Of a DNA stretch of 64,000 bases, positions 1 to 11,740 are shown piece by piece (within the stretch, counting starts at the first letter, position 1; every line of letters starts with the position of its first letter). This stretch comes from Nicotiana tabacum (lineage: Eukaryota; Streptophyta; Magnoliopsida; Solanales; Solanaceae), in the NCBI RefSeq assembly GCF_000715075.1, contig NC_134093.1, forward strand, positions 96,270,826-96,334,825, given 5' to 3'. The notes below the pieces were generated by a model, which saw only the letters and a list, made by a program, of their open reading frames with translations, did not search any database and was not told the DNA's origin. The position numbers and the translations under genes are program-made.

Positions 1-65
1 GAAAAGACAAAATTAAACAGAAAATCCTTAAACGAATTGAGCAAAATAAAACAGCAAGGAAAACT

Positions 66-425
66 GCACGACATCACCCATCGTGCTTTACACTCTTCCT
101 CACAATATAATTAAATTATGTATGGCATCACTCTTCGTGCTTTACACTCTTCCTCACAATATAATTAAATTATGTATGGCATCACTCTTCGTGCTTTACA
201 CTCTTCTGCACCATATATTTAAATTATGTACGGCATCACCCTTCGTGCTTTACACTCTTCCTCACAATATAATTAAATTATACACGTCATCACCCTTCAT
301 GCTTTGCATTCTTCCTCACAATATAATTAAATTATGCACGACATCACCCTTCGTGCTTTCCACTCTTCCTCACAATATAATTAAATTATGTATGACATCA
401 CCCTTCGTGCTTTACACTCTTCGTC
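66..425. repeat. 54-bp tandem array, about seven copies
   Basis: The word catcacc(c/t) recurs at 72, 126, 180, 234, 288, 342 and 396, an exact 54-bp period. Because 54 is a multiple of three, one plus-strand frame stays open across the array as an 18-residue repeat. This is very likely a by-product and not a protein. Copies at 66-86 and 336-356 carry a perfect GCACG...CGTGC inverted repeat, while the other copies have decayed left arms. Confidence 0.92.
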
Positions 426-1231
426 CCAAATTATAGAATCAATAACAATGGATAGATAAGAGTATCACAAAGAAACCAGTATTTTTCCCATAATCAATAG
501 CACAATGTAACCTCAACCTCAAATCAATATTCGAAAGTTACCAAATCTCAGTGAAACCAAATATGAGTCACCCAACATTTCAAATAACCTGCTAAGCATG
601 GATAGTAGAATTTAAGGCTACAAAATAGACAAGAATAGAATTTCACTCGTATGCTATGACTTGACAACGACGCATAGATGCTCGTCACCTCACCTATACA
701 TTGCATTTAACAACTAATCTCGTAGCAAATGAACACATAATACCTATTCCCTCAAGCCAAAGTTAGAAACGAAACTTACCTCGCTCCGAAGGCCACCTAA
801 TTCTCAATCACCGCTTTTCCTTTGGAATTCACCTCTAAACCACTCGTATCTATTAAAAATGACTCAATAACATCAAATATTGCTAAAGGAATCAATTATA
901 TTTCATAAATTAAATTTTCCGAATTTTCCTCCAAAAAGTTGAAAATCGACCCCGAGCCCGAATATGTAATTGGTTTTTGAATCCGACCTCAAATCGAGGT
1001 CTAAATTCCCAAATTCTCGAAATCCCTACTTTCTACCCTAACCCCTAATTCTATCATGAACACTAGATTTTAGGTGGAATTCTTGTAAAATGAAGTAAAA
1101 CATTGAAAGAAATGAGTTAAGGAACACTTACCTATGATTTGGGGAAGAAAATGTCCTTGAAAATTTGCCCTAGGCCTCCTATCCTTTTGAAAATGAGAAG
1201 AAAAATGGCTGGAGTCCGAATTAAATGAACT

Positions 1232-1405
1232 CACTGCCCAGCGACCTTCGCACCTGCGGTGCTTTGGTCGCATTTGCGCATCCGCATGTGCAGACAGGAT
1301 GTGCGCTTCTGTGGAAAAGGGCTGGGCTAACTGGGGCCACACCTGCGGATAGGGTTCCGCTTCTGCGGTCCCGCTCCTGTGGAGAAATGCCCTCATCCGC
1401 AGAAA
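1232..1405. repeat. CpG-rich word block in LTR
   Basis: Short words such as cgcacctgcgg, cgcatttgcg and cttctgcgg are repeated imperfectly in a GC-rich island inside an AT-rich LTR. Short frames on both strands come from this block and are not regarded as genes. Confidence 0.75.
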
Positions 1406-2145
1406 AATGAAGTCCAGGCCTGATCACACCAGATTTGGTGCACCGGCAGCCTTGTTGAGGTTTGAACTCAACTCGCGCATCGCCCGAATGGCACCCGAGC
1501 CCTTGGGGCTCCAAACCAAACATGCACGCAAGTCCAAAAATATCATACGAACTTGGTCGTGCGATCAAATCGCCAAAATAACAGCTAGAACTACGAATTT
1601 AGCACCAAATCAAATGAAATTCTCAAGAACACTTTAAAATTCTTATCTTCTCAACTGGACGTCCGAATCACTTCAAATCAACTCCGTTTCTAACCGAATT
1701 TCACAGACAGGTATTAAATATCATAATGAACCTATACCGGGCTCCGAATCTAAAATACGGACCCGATACTAACAATGCCAAATATGAATCAATTCTTAAA
1801 AACAAATAATTTTTAAACTTTTAATTTTCATAAAAAATTTATAACTCAAGCTAGGGACTTCCAAATTCGATTTCGGGCATACACCCAGGTCCCATAATTC
1901 GATATGGACGTATCGAGACTGTCAAAGCACGGATCCGGGCCCGTTTACCAAAAATGTTGACTGAAATCAACTAAAATCAACTTTTAAGGTGAAAATTCTT
2001 ATTTTCATTAGTTTTCAACAAAAAAGCTTTCCGGAAACCTGTCCAGACTGCGCACACAAATTGAGGAGGGTAAAAATAAGATTTTTAAGGCTTAAGAGCG
2101 TAAATTCGAGTTCTAAAACATAAGATGACCTTTTGGGTCATCACA

Positions 2146-3926
2146 CTCTCGGGCTCTCAACAATCATTAAATCAGCCCAAACAAAAATGATATGATGCAT
2201 CAATAATGAACAATAAATACTGCGATAAAATAATCAAGTAAACAGTGACTGAATACAAAACAACAATTAAGAAGATAGTTCAACATGTACACGAGCTTTG
2301 TGGGTCCCAACAGTACCCACATATAGCCTAAACATGGTTTCTAACATGACTTACAGTCAAATTTCCACAACACATAGAGAACACATAGCTAACAACAAGT
2401 TATTCAACTTTACAGTTTCCACGGGACGGACCAAGTCACAATACCCACGGTGCACGCCCACACGCCCGTGACCAAGCATGTGTGTCACCTCCAAAATAAT
2501 CACATGATACAAAGTCCGAAGTTTCATACCCTCAGGACCAGATTTATAACTGTTACCCTTGCCACGTGAATTGGTCTCCAAAAGCCTCGTATTTAGCCAT
2601 AATTAATTCGATTCAGTCAATACCAATTATTGTAATTAATTCCATAAGGAAATACAAATATTTTCAATAAAAATCCGAAATTAACTTAAACATCGCCCGT
2701 GGAGCCCACATCTCGGAACCCAACAAAAGTTACAAAACCTAGAATCCCATTCAACCACGAGTCTAACCATACAAATTTTACCAAAATCAGACATCAACTC
2801 GACCTCCAAATCATCGAATCTTATTTCCAAATCACTAAGTTCAAACCCCTGATTTAAACCTCAAAAACATGTAATCTAATCGGATTATTCAATGACAACT
2901 CAATATTATGGAATAGAAATGATCATAAGGGACTTACCTCAAATTTTCCTCGAATTCTCTCTCAAAATCACCCCAAAAACCGTGCTTGAAGGTCGAAAAA
3001 ATGGCAAAACTCGGAACCCCTTCAAAATGTATATTGTCCAGGGATTCCGCACCTACGACTCACTTAGCCGCTTCTGCGGTCTCGCAAGTTCGAGAATTCA
3101 ACTGCTTTTGCGGTTTCGGCAAGCCTCCACTGGAGCAGCTTCTGCGAGCTAGGAGCCGCTTATGCGGAAAGCTCGCTTCTACGATATTTGGTGCGCACGT
3201 GCGGCTTTGCACCTGCGTTCAAACCTCCGCAAGTGCGAAAATGGCAGAAGCAAAAATTCCAGCAGTGGTTTTAAGTCCGAATTTGATCCATTAACCATCC
3301 AATTCTTATCTGAGGCATCCCGGGACCTCAACCAAATATACCAACAAGTCCTAAAACATCATACTAACTTAGTCGAACCTTCAAATCATCTCAAACAACG
3401 CTAAAACCATGAATCATGTCCCAATTCAAGCCCAATGAACTTTGAAATTTTTAGTTTCTACAAATAACGCCAAAACCTATCAAATCACGTTCGATTGACC
3501 TCAAATTTTGCGTACAAGTCATAAATGACATATTAAAATTTTCAGAATTGGATTTCGACCCCAATATCAAAAAGTCAACCCCCTGGTCAAACTTTTCAAA
3601 AATTCGACTTTCGCCATTTTAAGCTTAATTCCACTACGAACCTCCAGATAATTTTTCAGACACGCTCCTAAGTCCAAAATCACCATATGGGTTATCGGAA
3701 TCAACCAAATTCAAATCCGAGGTCGTTTACACATAAGTCCACATCCCGGTCAACTTTTCTAACTTAAATTTTTAATTATGAGACTAAGTATCTCGTTTCA
3801 CTCCCAATTCCTTTCGGACCCGAACCAACTAATTCGGTAAGTCATAAAATCACTATAAAGCATAAATTGAGCAGTAATTGGGAAAACATGGTTATAATAC
3901 TCGAAACGACCGACCGGGTCATTACA
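2146..3926 (-). mobile_element. Gypsy LTR fragment, minus orientation, interrupted by the 1-2145 LTR
   Basis: The plus-strand edge gaccgggtcattaca ends at 3926, giving a minus-strand LTR start of the TGTAATGACCC type. The part at 2165-2600 matches, in reverse, the second half of the plus-strand LTRs at 37,127 and 45,145 (the 'gtgggtcccaacagtaccca' stretch and its surroundings). The fragment stops inside the LTR at 2146, where the other LTR begins. A CpG-rich word block lies at 3040-3250. No coding capacity is recognised. Confidence 0.65.
3040..3250. repeat. CpG-rich word block in LTR
   Basis: Imperfect repeats of cttctgcggt, cttttgcggt, cttatgcgga and cacctgcgt. It matches the type of block seen at 1232-1405 and in the other long LTRs. 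Confidence 0.7.
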
Positions 3927-5415
3927 ATATGAAACCTTGGATTATATTTCATGTGATCGGTTTTGAGGTAACATACATGCTAGGTGACGGACGTGTGAGC
4001 ATGCACCATAGAAATTGTGACTTGGTCAAATTCCATGAAATTTTATAGTTGAATAATCTGTTGTTATATGTACATTCTCCATATAGTAGAGAACTTAAAC
4101 CACAAATCATGTTTAGATTATATGTTGGCACTGTAGGGACCCATAAAGGTCGTGTACATGTTGAACTATCTGTTTAATTGTTGTTTGTACTCAATCACAC
4201 TTTACTTGTTTATTTTATCTAAGTCCCTATTGTTCATCATTGATGCATCATATCATTGTTGTTTGGGTTGATAGAGCCTAAGAGACTAGAGGAATTTATG
4301 GCTGAGTGAGGCCGAGGGCCTGATTATGAGATATTATATTACAGCACGTGAGTTGTCCGTGCAACACGTGAGTTGTCTGTGTGGATCCATATATTATACT
4401 ATAGCATATGAGTTGTTCGTGCAGCACGTAAAGTTGTCCGTGCAGATCCATATATTACACTATGGCACATGAGTTGTCCGTGCAGATCCATATATTACAC
4501 TATAGCACGGTTGCTCGTGCATCATGTGAGTTGTCTGTGCGGATCCAAATATTATACTATAGCATATGAGTTATTCGTGCATCATGTGAGTTATCTGTGC
4601 GGATCCAGATATTGATACTATAGCACGTGAGTTGTCCGTGCGGATTATAGCGCTTGGGGTGTAGGAGCCCCTCCGGAGTTTGTACACACCCCCAACGAGC
4701 ACAGGTATCTACTGAGTGCGAGTGTTGAGTGATGTGTGTTGAGTGAATGGAACGACTGAGTGACTGTGGTCCTGAGAGGATGCATTTGATTTCATTACTG
4801 TTGCACTTCAAGTGTCATATATCACTGTTTTTTTTTTGGAAATTTCTAAGAGATATTATCTTATGATTCAGTTGAACTTGACATGAAATTACTGTTTTGG
4901 CGTTAAATGTTGAACTTGAAAGCATGCCTACCTTATTATGTTGGAAATTACTGTAATTGGACTCAGCTGTGAAGTTCGTCACCACTTTCAATTTTTTATT
5001 TACTATTGTTACTTGGTGAGTTGGTTGTACTCTTACTACACTTTGCACCTCGTGTGCAGAGCCAGGTACTTCTGGACATGACAGTTGCTAGTTCTTAGAG
5101 TTTATCTGTTGGAGATTATCGAGGTAGCTGCTTGGCATCTGCAAACCTTGACTCTCTTTTCTTTCAATTTTTGTACTGTTCTATATTTTCAGACAGTATT
5201 TTTAGCAGTCAGACTTTGTTATCATTTAGATACTCATGTACGTAGTGACACCAGATTTTGGGAATGTATTTTATGTCAGTGATTTGTGAGATTTTCTGTG
5301 AAATTCAAATATTATTTTTTCAAACTTAAAAAAAATTAAAGTTTATTGATTTGTCGGCTTACCTAGTATTGAGATATGTTCCATCAGGACAGGTTAGGAT
5401 TTTTGGGTCATGACA
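3927..5415 (+). mobile_element. 3' portion of a gypsy LTR, plus orientation
   Basis: The sequence from about 3927 runs parallel to the second half of the plus-strand LTRs at 38,680-39,983 and 46,700-47,800. Shared features are the 'acatgctaggtgac' stretch, the 'gactgg/gactag' stretch, the 'gtgcagagccaggtactt' region, and a terminus ttttgggtcatgaca ending at 5415. Its first half is missing, replaced by the head-to-head minus LTR ending at 3926. No PBS follows 5415, so it behaves as a solo or broken LTR. Confidence 0.7.
4340..4645. repeat. Irregular tandem array of GCACGTGAGTTGTCCGTGC-type units
   Basis: Units containing 'cacgtgagttgtccgtgc' and 'ggatccatatattacactatag' alternate about six times with changing spacing. 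Perfect stem-loops GCACG-9 nt-CGTGC occur at 4344-4362 and 4623-4641. The homologous LTR at 39,060-39,200 lacks the array, so it expanded in this copy or was lost in the other. Confidence 0.85.
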
Positions 5416-6753
5416 GTAAGTATTTCATTGACATATATATCTTATTTTCATTATTAAATTTGTAATAATTTTCTATAAATGAACATCCTAGCTAGTTGAA
5501 GTAGGTATGGTTGAAATTTAGGGATTTTAGTTTTTTAATGATACTTAATATAAAAATAAAAGAGAGAAGAATATGTTAAATTAGGTATGGTTGAAATTTT
5601 GGGTTAAACAAGAATATGTTAAGAAATCCTAAATGTAATTTTGAATTTGTTAAGAATATGTTGAATTTTAGTTAAACAAGAATATGTTAAGAAATCCTAA
5701 ATGTAATTTTGAATTTGTTAAGAATATGTTGAATTTTAAAATATTCAGTGTTAGAGTATTGCATATGTAAAAATATGAAGTTTGTGCGATTGTAAACTCA
5801 TGTATTTTTAAGTAGGTCGTTTGTATCAAGTTTGCAGCTCTCGTTTGTATCAATTGGAGTTAATTCATTATTCAGTCTTAGTAGTCTTTCTGATTTTTAG
5901 TGGTATTATCTATAGTTCTAAACTTGAAAAACTAAAAGAGTGTTTTCAGCTTTTTGGTCGAATTTTACACTAATATGAATATGTCATTTCTTTTTATTTT
6001 ATGTCTTTTTTGCAAACCAAACAGTTACTACCTCTCACATGAATACAGTTGCAATGAAAGAATTATATTACACTCTGGCTAGTGTTACTGAGCAGAAATG
6101 AAGGAAGCTGAAAGAAGAGAAAACAAAGATAGGAAATAAGAGAAAATAATTAGTGTTTGATTAACTTAATTATTTTCGAAATAAAAAAGGTGACATATTG
6201 GCATAAAGTAATTGAGAAATCAACGATAGGAAATAAGGAAAACGAACTTTCACTTTCACTTCCAACGGTAATTATATTAACTAGTTATAGCTTAAAGCTT
6301 TGGTATAAATTTTGTTGTACTAGGTTCATTGTTGCTTGTTAGTTTTATTATTAGAATGACATTAAATTTAGTTTTTTTTTTCAATTTCAACATTAAGATT
6401 AATTTGTAAATTTGAGAAATCATTAGTTAATTTGGATTATTTGAACATTAAGAAGCTATTCAAATTTAATTATTATAGTTAAAGACTTATATTTTTTAGA
6501 ATAGGGATTAATGTGATATTTCCAGTGTTAATAAATATTAATTTAAAAAATAAGATATATCAATTAAAGTGCTTTGACACAATGATATGTATATATCTAA
6601 ATCGAACCTTTGAAAGAGTATAACTTTGTAACCAGTTTAAATAAATCAAATTATTTTAAATATTTCATTTCTAGATTTCTATTTGTGTAGATGAAATTTG
6701 TACATCTTAGATAGGAATCATAATAGGAATATAATAGGAATCATCCTAATCGT
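5416..6753. other. AT-rich non-coding stretch
   Basis: No protein or RNA gene is recognised. The stretch is strongly AT-rich and holds the perfect 68-bp duplication at 5603-5738. Short open frames here show no family resemblance. It probably includes the 5' non-coding part of the CACTA element that follows, although I could not place a CACTA terminus. Confidence 0.5.
5603..5738. repeat. Perfect 68-bp tandem duplication
   Basis: A 68-bp unit starting gttaaacaagaat is present at 5603-5670 and again at 5671-5738 with no difference that I can find. Confidence 0.95.
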
Positions 6754-6990
6754 GTGAGGTTGAGGGATGAATTTATTGAAGAGGTTGCTGAATTTATTGC
6801 TAATGCCCAAACACTTGATGATTTTCTTATTGGAGGAAGGATTAGGTGCCCTTGTGTGAAATGTAAGTGTATTAAGTTATTGAAAACAGACGAAGTGAAA
6901 GTTCATCTCTACAAGAAAGGGTACATATGGCAAGATGTTGTTTATCCCAAGTTTTCAGAGTGGTTTAAAGAATTTGTAAATATTACTTAG
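6754..6990 (+). pseudogene. CACTA (En/Spm) transposase-associated domain exon, relic
   Basis: The 78-codon frame resembles the plant transposase-associated domain at the N-terminus of CACTA TNP2-type proteins. A helical FIEEVAEFI stretch is followed by a Cys cluster (RCPCVKCKC, about residues 30-40), then H-L-KKGY and W residues typical of the domain. Such domains probably bind zinc and DNA at the element ends. The frame ends at a stop, and 90 bp later a minus-strand LTR element begins. The transposase core domain and the DUF4218 domain that normally follow are not visible anywhere in the window. The start Met is the first in frame and may not be the original one. Confidence 0.75.
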
Positions 6991-7078
6991 TATTTAACAT
7001 GATTTTTATTATATGTAAATAACTTATATGAATTTTTAAAATTCTAAATTATATTTAATTATATATATAGGTTCATGA

Positions 7079-9048
7079 TGTCACGACCCAAACCGATGGG
7101 CCGCGATGAGCACTCGGTACCATACTCAACCGAGTACCAACACAATGTATCTTTCTTATTACATCATCATAGGTAAGTGGGCCAGAAGGGGCGTCATGAG
7201 ATAACCGGAGTAAACATAAGGGAATACCCGATATAGAACGAACCAACCTGATATAGAAACCCATACCTGTGACATACGGGCCTATAAGGCCAATGTGATC
7301 CATTATATACTTAAAATATAGGCCCACAAGGCCATACAAGTATTCGTATACATGACATCTATCTACAAGCCTCTAAGAGTACATACTTATCATAAAGGTT
7401 GGGACAGGTCCCCGCCATACCAAACAATACACGTCTAAATTATACTGACCAAACAAGCAACTCCGGAGCAAATAGAGAGTACCAACATCTTCCGCTGAGC
7501 TGATAGCCTACTTGGAGGACTCTCGACCTGTCTATCGGGACCTGCGGGCATGAAACGTAGCGTCCCCAGGCAAAAGGGATGTCAGTAAAAATAATGTACC
7601 AAGTATGTAAGGAATAAAAATCAGTAAATAATAGACATGAGAGAAACGTGGAGTAAAAGACTCAACATGTAAGCCTGAACAACTCTGTAAATCATTAATA
7701 TTTATAATGTCATGCACATGCGTATAATGTCATACCATGCTTAGGTATATGCGTTCATAACATCATCAAACCTCTGAGGGCATCCCATCATATCAACGTA
7801 TACCATCTGATCAGGTGGTGGTGCGTATATAATGCCAAAACCTTTTCCCACATCCCATATACATATAATATACGCATATATAAAGCCATCTGGTTATGGG
7901 TTAATGTATATGTATAAATTCATGAAATGCATAAGAAATATGTTACTAAGATTTCTCGGAATGTCAAAAAATCAATATGCCTTACGGATAAACTTTATCA
8001 AATATGTATTTTTCTGAGACCCATGAATAGAAGATATAATAATAATTCACATGGGGAATCAAGAATATAGACACCCCTAGTACTTCTATGAATAGAGTCA
8101 TTTATGAAAATTGTGCGTTTACTCATTTCGTTTGTATTGTATGGATCATGCCAAAAGAAATAAGGGATTGTCATGTTTATGATGAGTAAATGTAAGGTCT
8201 TTAGTAGATCATGTGTGTACTAAGATGTGTAAGCCTCTTGATAAGGAGCCTTAGGGAAAGAATATCTATCCACCCCTATGGTGAAAGGCAATGAGAGATT
8301 CAGAATATAGATACAAATTTCAACAAGCAAAAGAAACAAGATGAAAAAGGGTACGAGGTACCCAACTAATGAAGATTATCGCAGGGGAATATAAGCCTTT
8401 TGAGTTACCTTCAACAATAATAGAGGTATGTACAATTGGCCACACCCACCTCATTTATGCCCTATGGGCACTAAAAGAAGTAGTATAAGAGAAGGTAGGA
8501 TATCAGGATCTACCTAGGGTTAGGGTAACACAAAATGGTGGATGGATTGTTACGCTAGCTGACATTTCCGAAGGAGATTGCAAATGTGCTAATATATCTC
8601 CTTGTGATACACCCAGGTGGATCAGTCTAATCATTTCAGATGTTCCCCGATGAGACATGAGCCCTGGCGGCGGTATTACATAGAAGGTCAAGTTATCAGT
8701 AGTAGATTATGGATCAATATTGAGGTGAATCAACAATGGATGGATAAAAGTTATAAAGTATGAGATGATATCAGGCCGTAATTCTTAAGATTATTTCAGT
8801 AATGAAGAAGCATTAAATGATTTAGATTTATGCATATAGGATAAGCAACGAGAGGAACCTGGAGTTTGGTAGCAAACCTCAGTAACGATAGATCAAAGTA
8901 AGAGTTATGGCAATAAAGTCATACGGATGGATAAACGGATATATGAAATAAGATATAGCAATATTCGTAAGTTCGACAAAGTACCGAGCGAAGAACTTCA
9001 GTATACCTATAGATGCCTAGAGGGACATCTTGTCAAGCTCTGATACCA
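7079..9048 (-). mobile_element. LTR retroelement fragment inserted in the CACTA relic
   Basis: The plus strand at 7079 starts tgtcacgacccaaaccg, the reverse of an LTR end ...GGGTCGTGACA. The stretch 7079 to about 8170 is homologous to the LTR at 17,744-18,755, including the 'tgatcaggtggtgg' and 'ctgagacccatgaa' parts, and the homology stops near 8170. An exact tRNA-Met type PBS lies on the minus strand at 9037-9048. Between PBS and LTR lies about 0.85 kb with only short frames, one of which (8503-8691) may be a decayed gag piece. The 5' LTR expected beyond 9049 is not recognised. This is a truncated, non-coding element. Confidence 0.65.
9037..9048 (-). other. Primer binding site, tRNA-Met type
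   Basis: The minus strand reads TGGTATCAGAGC, the usual complement to the 3' end of plant initiator tRNA-Met used by many LTR elements. It is not directly preceded by a recognisable LTR end. Confidence 0.7.
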
Positions 9049-9369
9049 CTTTTAACACACTTTATACACCTTACTATCATGGTCACGTGGTAACTTGTAT
9101 GGTACTAGTTCATAAATACCGGGTATTATAGCTCGGACCATATTTTATCCCAAATTGTGAAAATCTAAACAAAACTCATTTTCTTCGATTCGCTTACCCT
9201 CTCACCTTCACTAATTTACTTATCACTTGTTTGAAACAGTATAATGTTTATAATCTCAAAATAATCTTATTCCCGAACTTACGTCGATTAACTTACGACG
9301 AAACTTCACGTACGAAAATATGGGGTATAACACATGATCCAGATAATGGTATTAATGACCCAATTTTAT
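9049..9369. other. Unassigned stretch between retroelement and CACTA relic
   Basis: No feature is recognised. It may contain the far end of the retroelement insertion and the missing start of the CACTA exon. The frame opening at 9231 becomes CACTA-like only near 9370. Confidence 0.4.
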
Positions 9370-9866
9370 GTGATATAGCTTGGGGACCTGACCCTAGAGT
9401 TAGAATGATGTCTAAATACTTGGTCAATGGGGACAAGTTTCATATAGAAGAATGGTCTAATGGATAGATAACCAACAATAGTGGGGTGTGGGTGAAAGGT
9501 GATGGAGATGTTGATTATTATGGTGTGCTTCAAGAGATTTTGGAATTGGAGTATACTGTAGGTTGGCCGAAGAAAACGTTGGTACTCTTTCGATATAAAT
9601 TGTATGACCCAACACCGAATAGAGGTACAAAGGTACACGCCCAGTACAAAATAGTTAAAATTAAACCCATGGGGAAGCATAGACTTTATGATCCCTTTAT
9701 TATTGCACAAAAGGTAAAACAAGTGTATTATGCTCCTTATCCTTTGAGCAAGAATAAGTCTGCATGTACTTTTAGATATGTTAACATTAAGGGATATTTA
9801 TTTATAATTAAAACCTTTGAAACTTTAAGATGTTTATTTATTATATATAGGTTAACTTTAATGTAG
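9370..9866 (+). pseudogene. CACTA DUF4216-like exon, relic
   Basis: Two successive plus-strand frames (to 9467, then 9486-9866) give a chain matching the C-terminal DUF4216 region of CACTA transposase proteins. The first part has WGPDPRV and YLVNGDKFHIEEW. The second has SGVWVKGDG, DYYGVLQEILELEY, a 'YDPTPNRGTKVH' block and a 'DPFIIAQKVKQVYYAPYP' block. A stop and small shift at about 9465-9486 separate the two frames. DUF4216 function is unknown; it travels with the CACTA TNP2-type proteins. It lies downstream of the transposase-associated exon on the same strand, as expected, but without the core between them. Confidence 0.8.
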
Positions 9867-9902
9867 GTTTTTTCCATCCTTTTAGTCTACACATTTGGTT
9901 AT

Positions 9903-10990
9903 GGATTCTATGAAGCCATTTTATCATGACCCGTGGAATTCTTGGAGACAGATACCGTACAACATAAGAGAGAACATGTGGAATCAATTAAGGGTAAAAA
10001 TTTCTTACATTTATTTAATAATTATCATCTTCATTTAGTGTTACTTTTTTATATTGCAGACAAAGTGTACATGGCATCCTCAGCATAAAAAAATATATAT
10101 TTTCGAGAAGAAGGCTACGAAGCGGATTAAAGATACTTTGTTCACTGCTCGGAATGCTTGTAAAATTCCTGGGTGGTTAAGAGAAGATGTTTGGGATAAA
10201 GTTCTTGAGAAATGAAATAATGCAGAATGGAAGAAGAAGAGTGAGCAAGCAAAGGCAAATTGTGCCTCCAATAAAGGTGGCTCGTTGCACGCAGGAGGTT
10301 CGATTAGTTTTGCGGCCCATAAACTAAGATTGGTAATTATTATAAAAAATTTCTTAGTTTTACATATAAAATATTACGATTGTAATGTCTAACTCATACT
10401 TTTTGTTGTGAAGGAAAAGGAAAGAGGGCGAGATATGAGTCACGCTGAGGTCTTCGAGGAGACGCATAAGAAAAAGAAGAAGGATGGTGCAAGAGAACAC
10501 TGGGTGGAGACGCGTGCGTCAGACACATATGTAAAATACTAACTTTATAGTTATTTATGGCTTATTAATATTAGTTTGTTTATATAATAGTTATGTTTTC
10601 ATTTCAGGAAGATTATCACAAAAGGGTGGAATAATGGCAACAAACACAGCCTCCTTCAACTCAACCAACACCTAATGATATGGCTTCATTGTAGACAGAG
10701 GCAACAGGTGGAGTAAACAAAGGAAGAGTCTACGGACTTGGAGTACGTCGACCTATAGGTCATCCAAACCCACTCTTAGTCAATTCTTCTTCTTCTAAAA
10801 ATCAAGAACATATGGAAGATATGAGAAAAGAAATTTCGTGATATGTAGCAACAGTTGGACTCCCAATTCGGAACATTTGTTAATATGCAAAAAATCATGA
10901 GAAAACATGGGCATGATCTATCTGATGATGAGGATGAACAAACTAAATCTGATGTTTTGTTTGTGAGAGACAACTTTATATTTTATTTTT
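9903..10990 (+). pseudogene. CACTA Ptta/En/Spm plant transposase (Transposase_24-like) gene, relic
   Basis: Four exons can be read with intact GT-AG introns at 9994-10059, 10333-10413 and 10531-10607. The joined frame starts MDSMKPFYHDPW and continues through a lysine-rich helix, a 'ARNACKIPGWLREDVWD' block, a 'GGSLHAGGSISFAAHK' block and 'RGRDMSHAEVFEETHKKKK'. This order is typical of the Ptta/En/Spm family of TNPA-like proteins, which bind the subterminal repeats of CACTA elements. An in-frame TGA interrupts the second exon at about 10,213. Further stops occur at about 10,632 and in the last exon, which still shows the C-terminal GRVYGLG tail motif. Splice sites survive but the protein cannot be made. 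Confidence 0.8.
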
Positions 10991-11057
10991 AAACTTGAAT
11001 GTGAGCTACTGTTTTGATGTTTTTATGCCCAAAATTGTTAGGCTTAATGGATTTGTT

Positions 11058-11165
11058 GGTTTAGATTGTGTTAATGGTTGGTATTGTTGGTTTAGATTGT
11101 GTTAATGGTTGGTATTCTTAGTTTAGATTGTGTTAATGGTTGGTATTCTTGGTTTAGATGTTTGT
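11058..11165. repeat. 31-bp tandem repeat, about 3.5 copies
   Basis: The unit ggtttagattgtgttaatgg... recurs at 11,058, 11,089, 11,120 and 11,151, a 31-bp period. It lies just 3' of the CACTA protein relic, where such elements often carry repeats. Confidence 0.9.
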
Positions 11166-11249
11166 TAATTGTTAGTATTATTTGTTTAGATGTTATATTT
11201 GTTGATTGGTTGTTGGCGTTGTTGTATTGTAATAGTTTGGCAGGTGGTG

Positions 11250-11740
11250 TAGCTCAAAATTGAGCAGAATTCTGCCCAGTTTTACAGAAAATTCCTACTT
11301 ATTGCCTACGGAAACGCTCTGACAGTTGCCCATATTTTACCAAAAACACCTACATTTCCAACTGAATCGACCGAAAATTAAAAAACATTTAATATTTAAC
11401 AGTTTTTGACGGATATCGTCAGAAATTAAATAAATTTTATTTTTTAATTATTAATTTCCGACGGTTTCGGTTGAAAATTATATATTTTTATTATCTAATT
11501 TTAAATAAATAATTATTTTTATTTATATTATTATGACCGATTCGGTCTGTAACATTTCGACCATTTTGGTTGGAAATTTGAAAATATTTGGTCATTTGAC
11601 CTTTTTGAACGTTCCGACTACTTTGGTTAGAAATCACTGACGAATTCAGTCGGAAATTATTTTCCGACCGACCAATTTTGGTCGGAAATTCGTGATTTTC
11701 GATCGTTTTGATGGTCGGATTTCCGACCAACATAGACACT
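11250..11740. repeat. CACTA 3' subterminal inverted repeats
   Basis: Words of the type tttccgaccaa and ttggtcggaaa occur many times in both orientations, densest at 11,440-11,735, with variants 'gaccgattcggtc' and 'cgaccattttggttgg'. Dense short inverted repeats near an end are a hallmark of CACTA elements and are the binding sites of TNPA-like proteins. The expected terminal CACTA inverted repeat is not clearly preserved; a degraded 'cactag' lies near 11,737. Confidence 0.7.

Larger units (their letters stand above)
1..2145 (-). mobile_element. Partial LTR of a Ty3/gypsy (Tekay-like) element, minus orientation
   Basis: The right edge on the plus strand reads gggtcatcaca, which on the minus strand is an LTR start of the TGTGATGACCC type. 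A related LTR start lies at 22,922 on the plus strand. The body holds a 54-bp tandem array (66-425) and a CpG-rich word block (1232-1405), both common in the other long LTRs here. The left part lies outside the window, so the LTR length is unknown. The flank at 2146-2160 (ctctcgggctctcaa) matches internal LTR sequence at about 39,020 (gagcccgagag), so this LTR appears to be inserted into another LTR. No open reading frame in it resembles a protein. Assignment to Tekay is by resemblance to the coding elements nearby. Confidence 0.7.

Noticed and set aside
83..436. 117-codon frame with 18-residue repeats
   Set aside because: Follows from a 54-bp array in an LTR; no evidence for translation.
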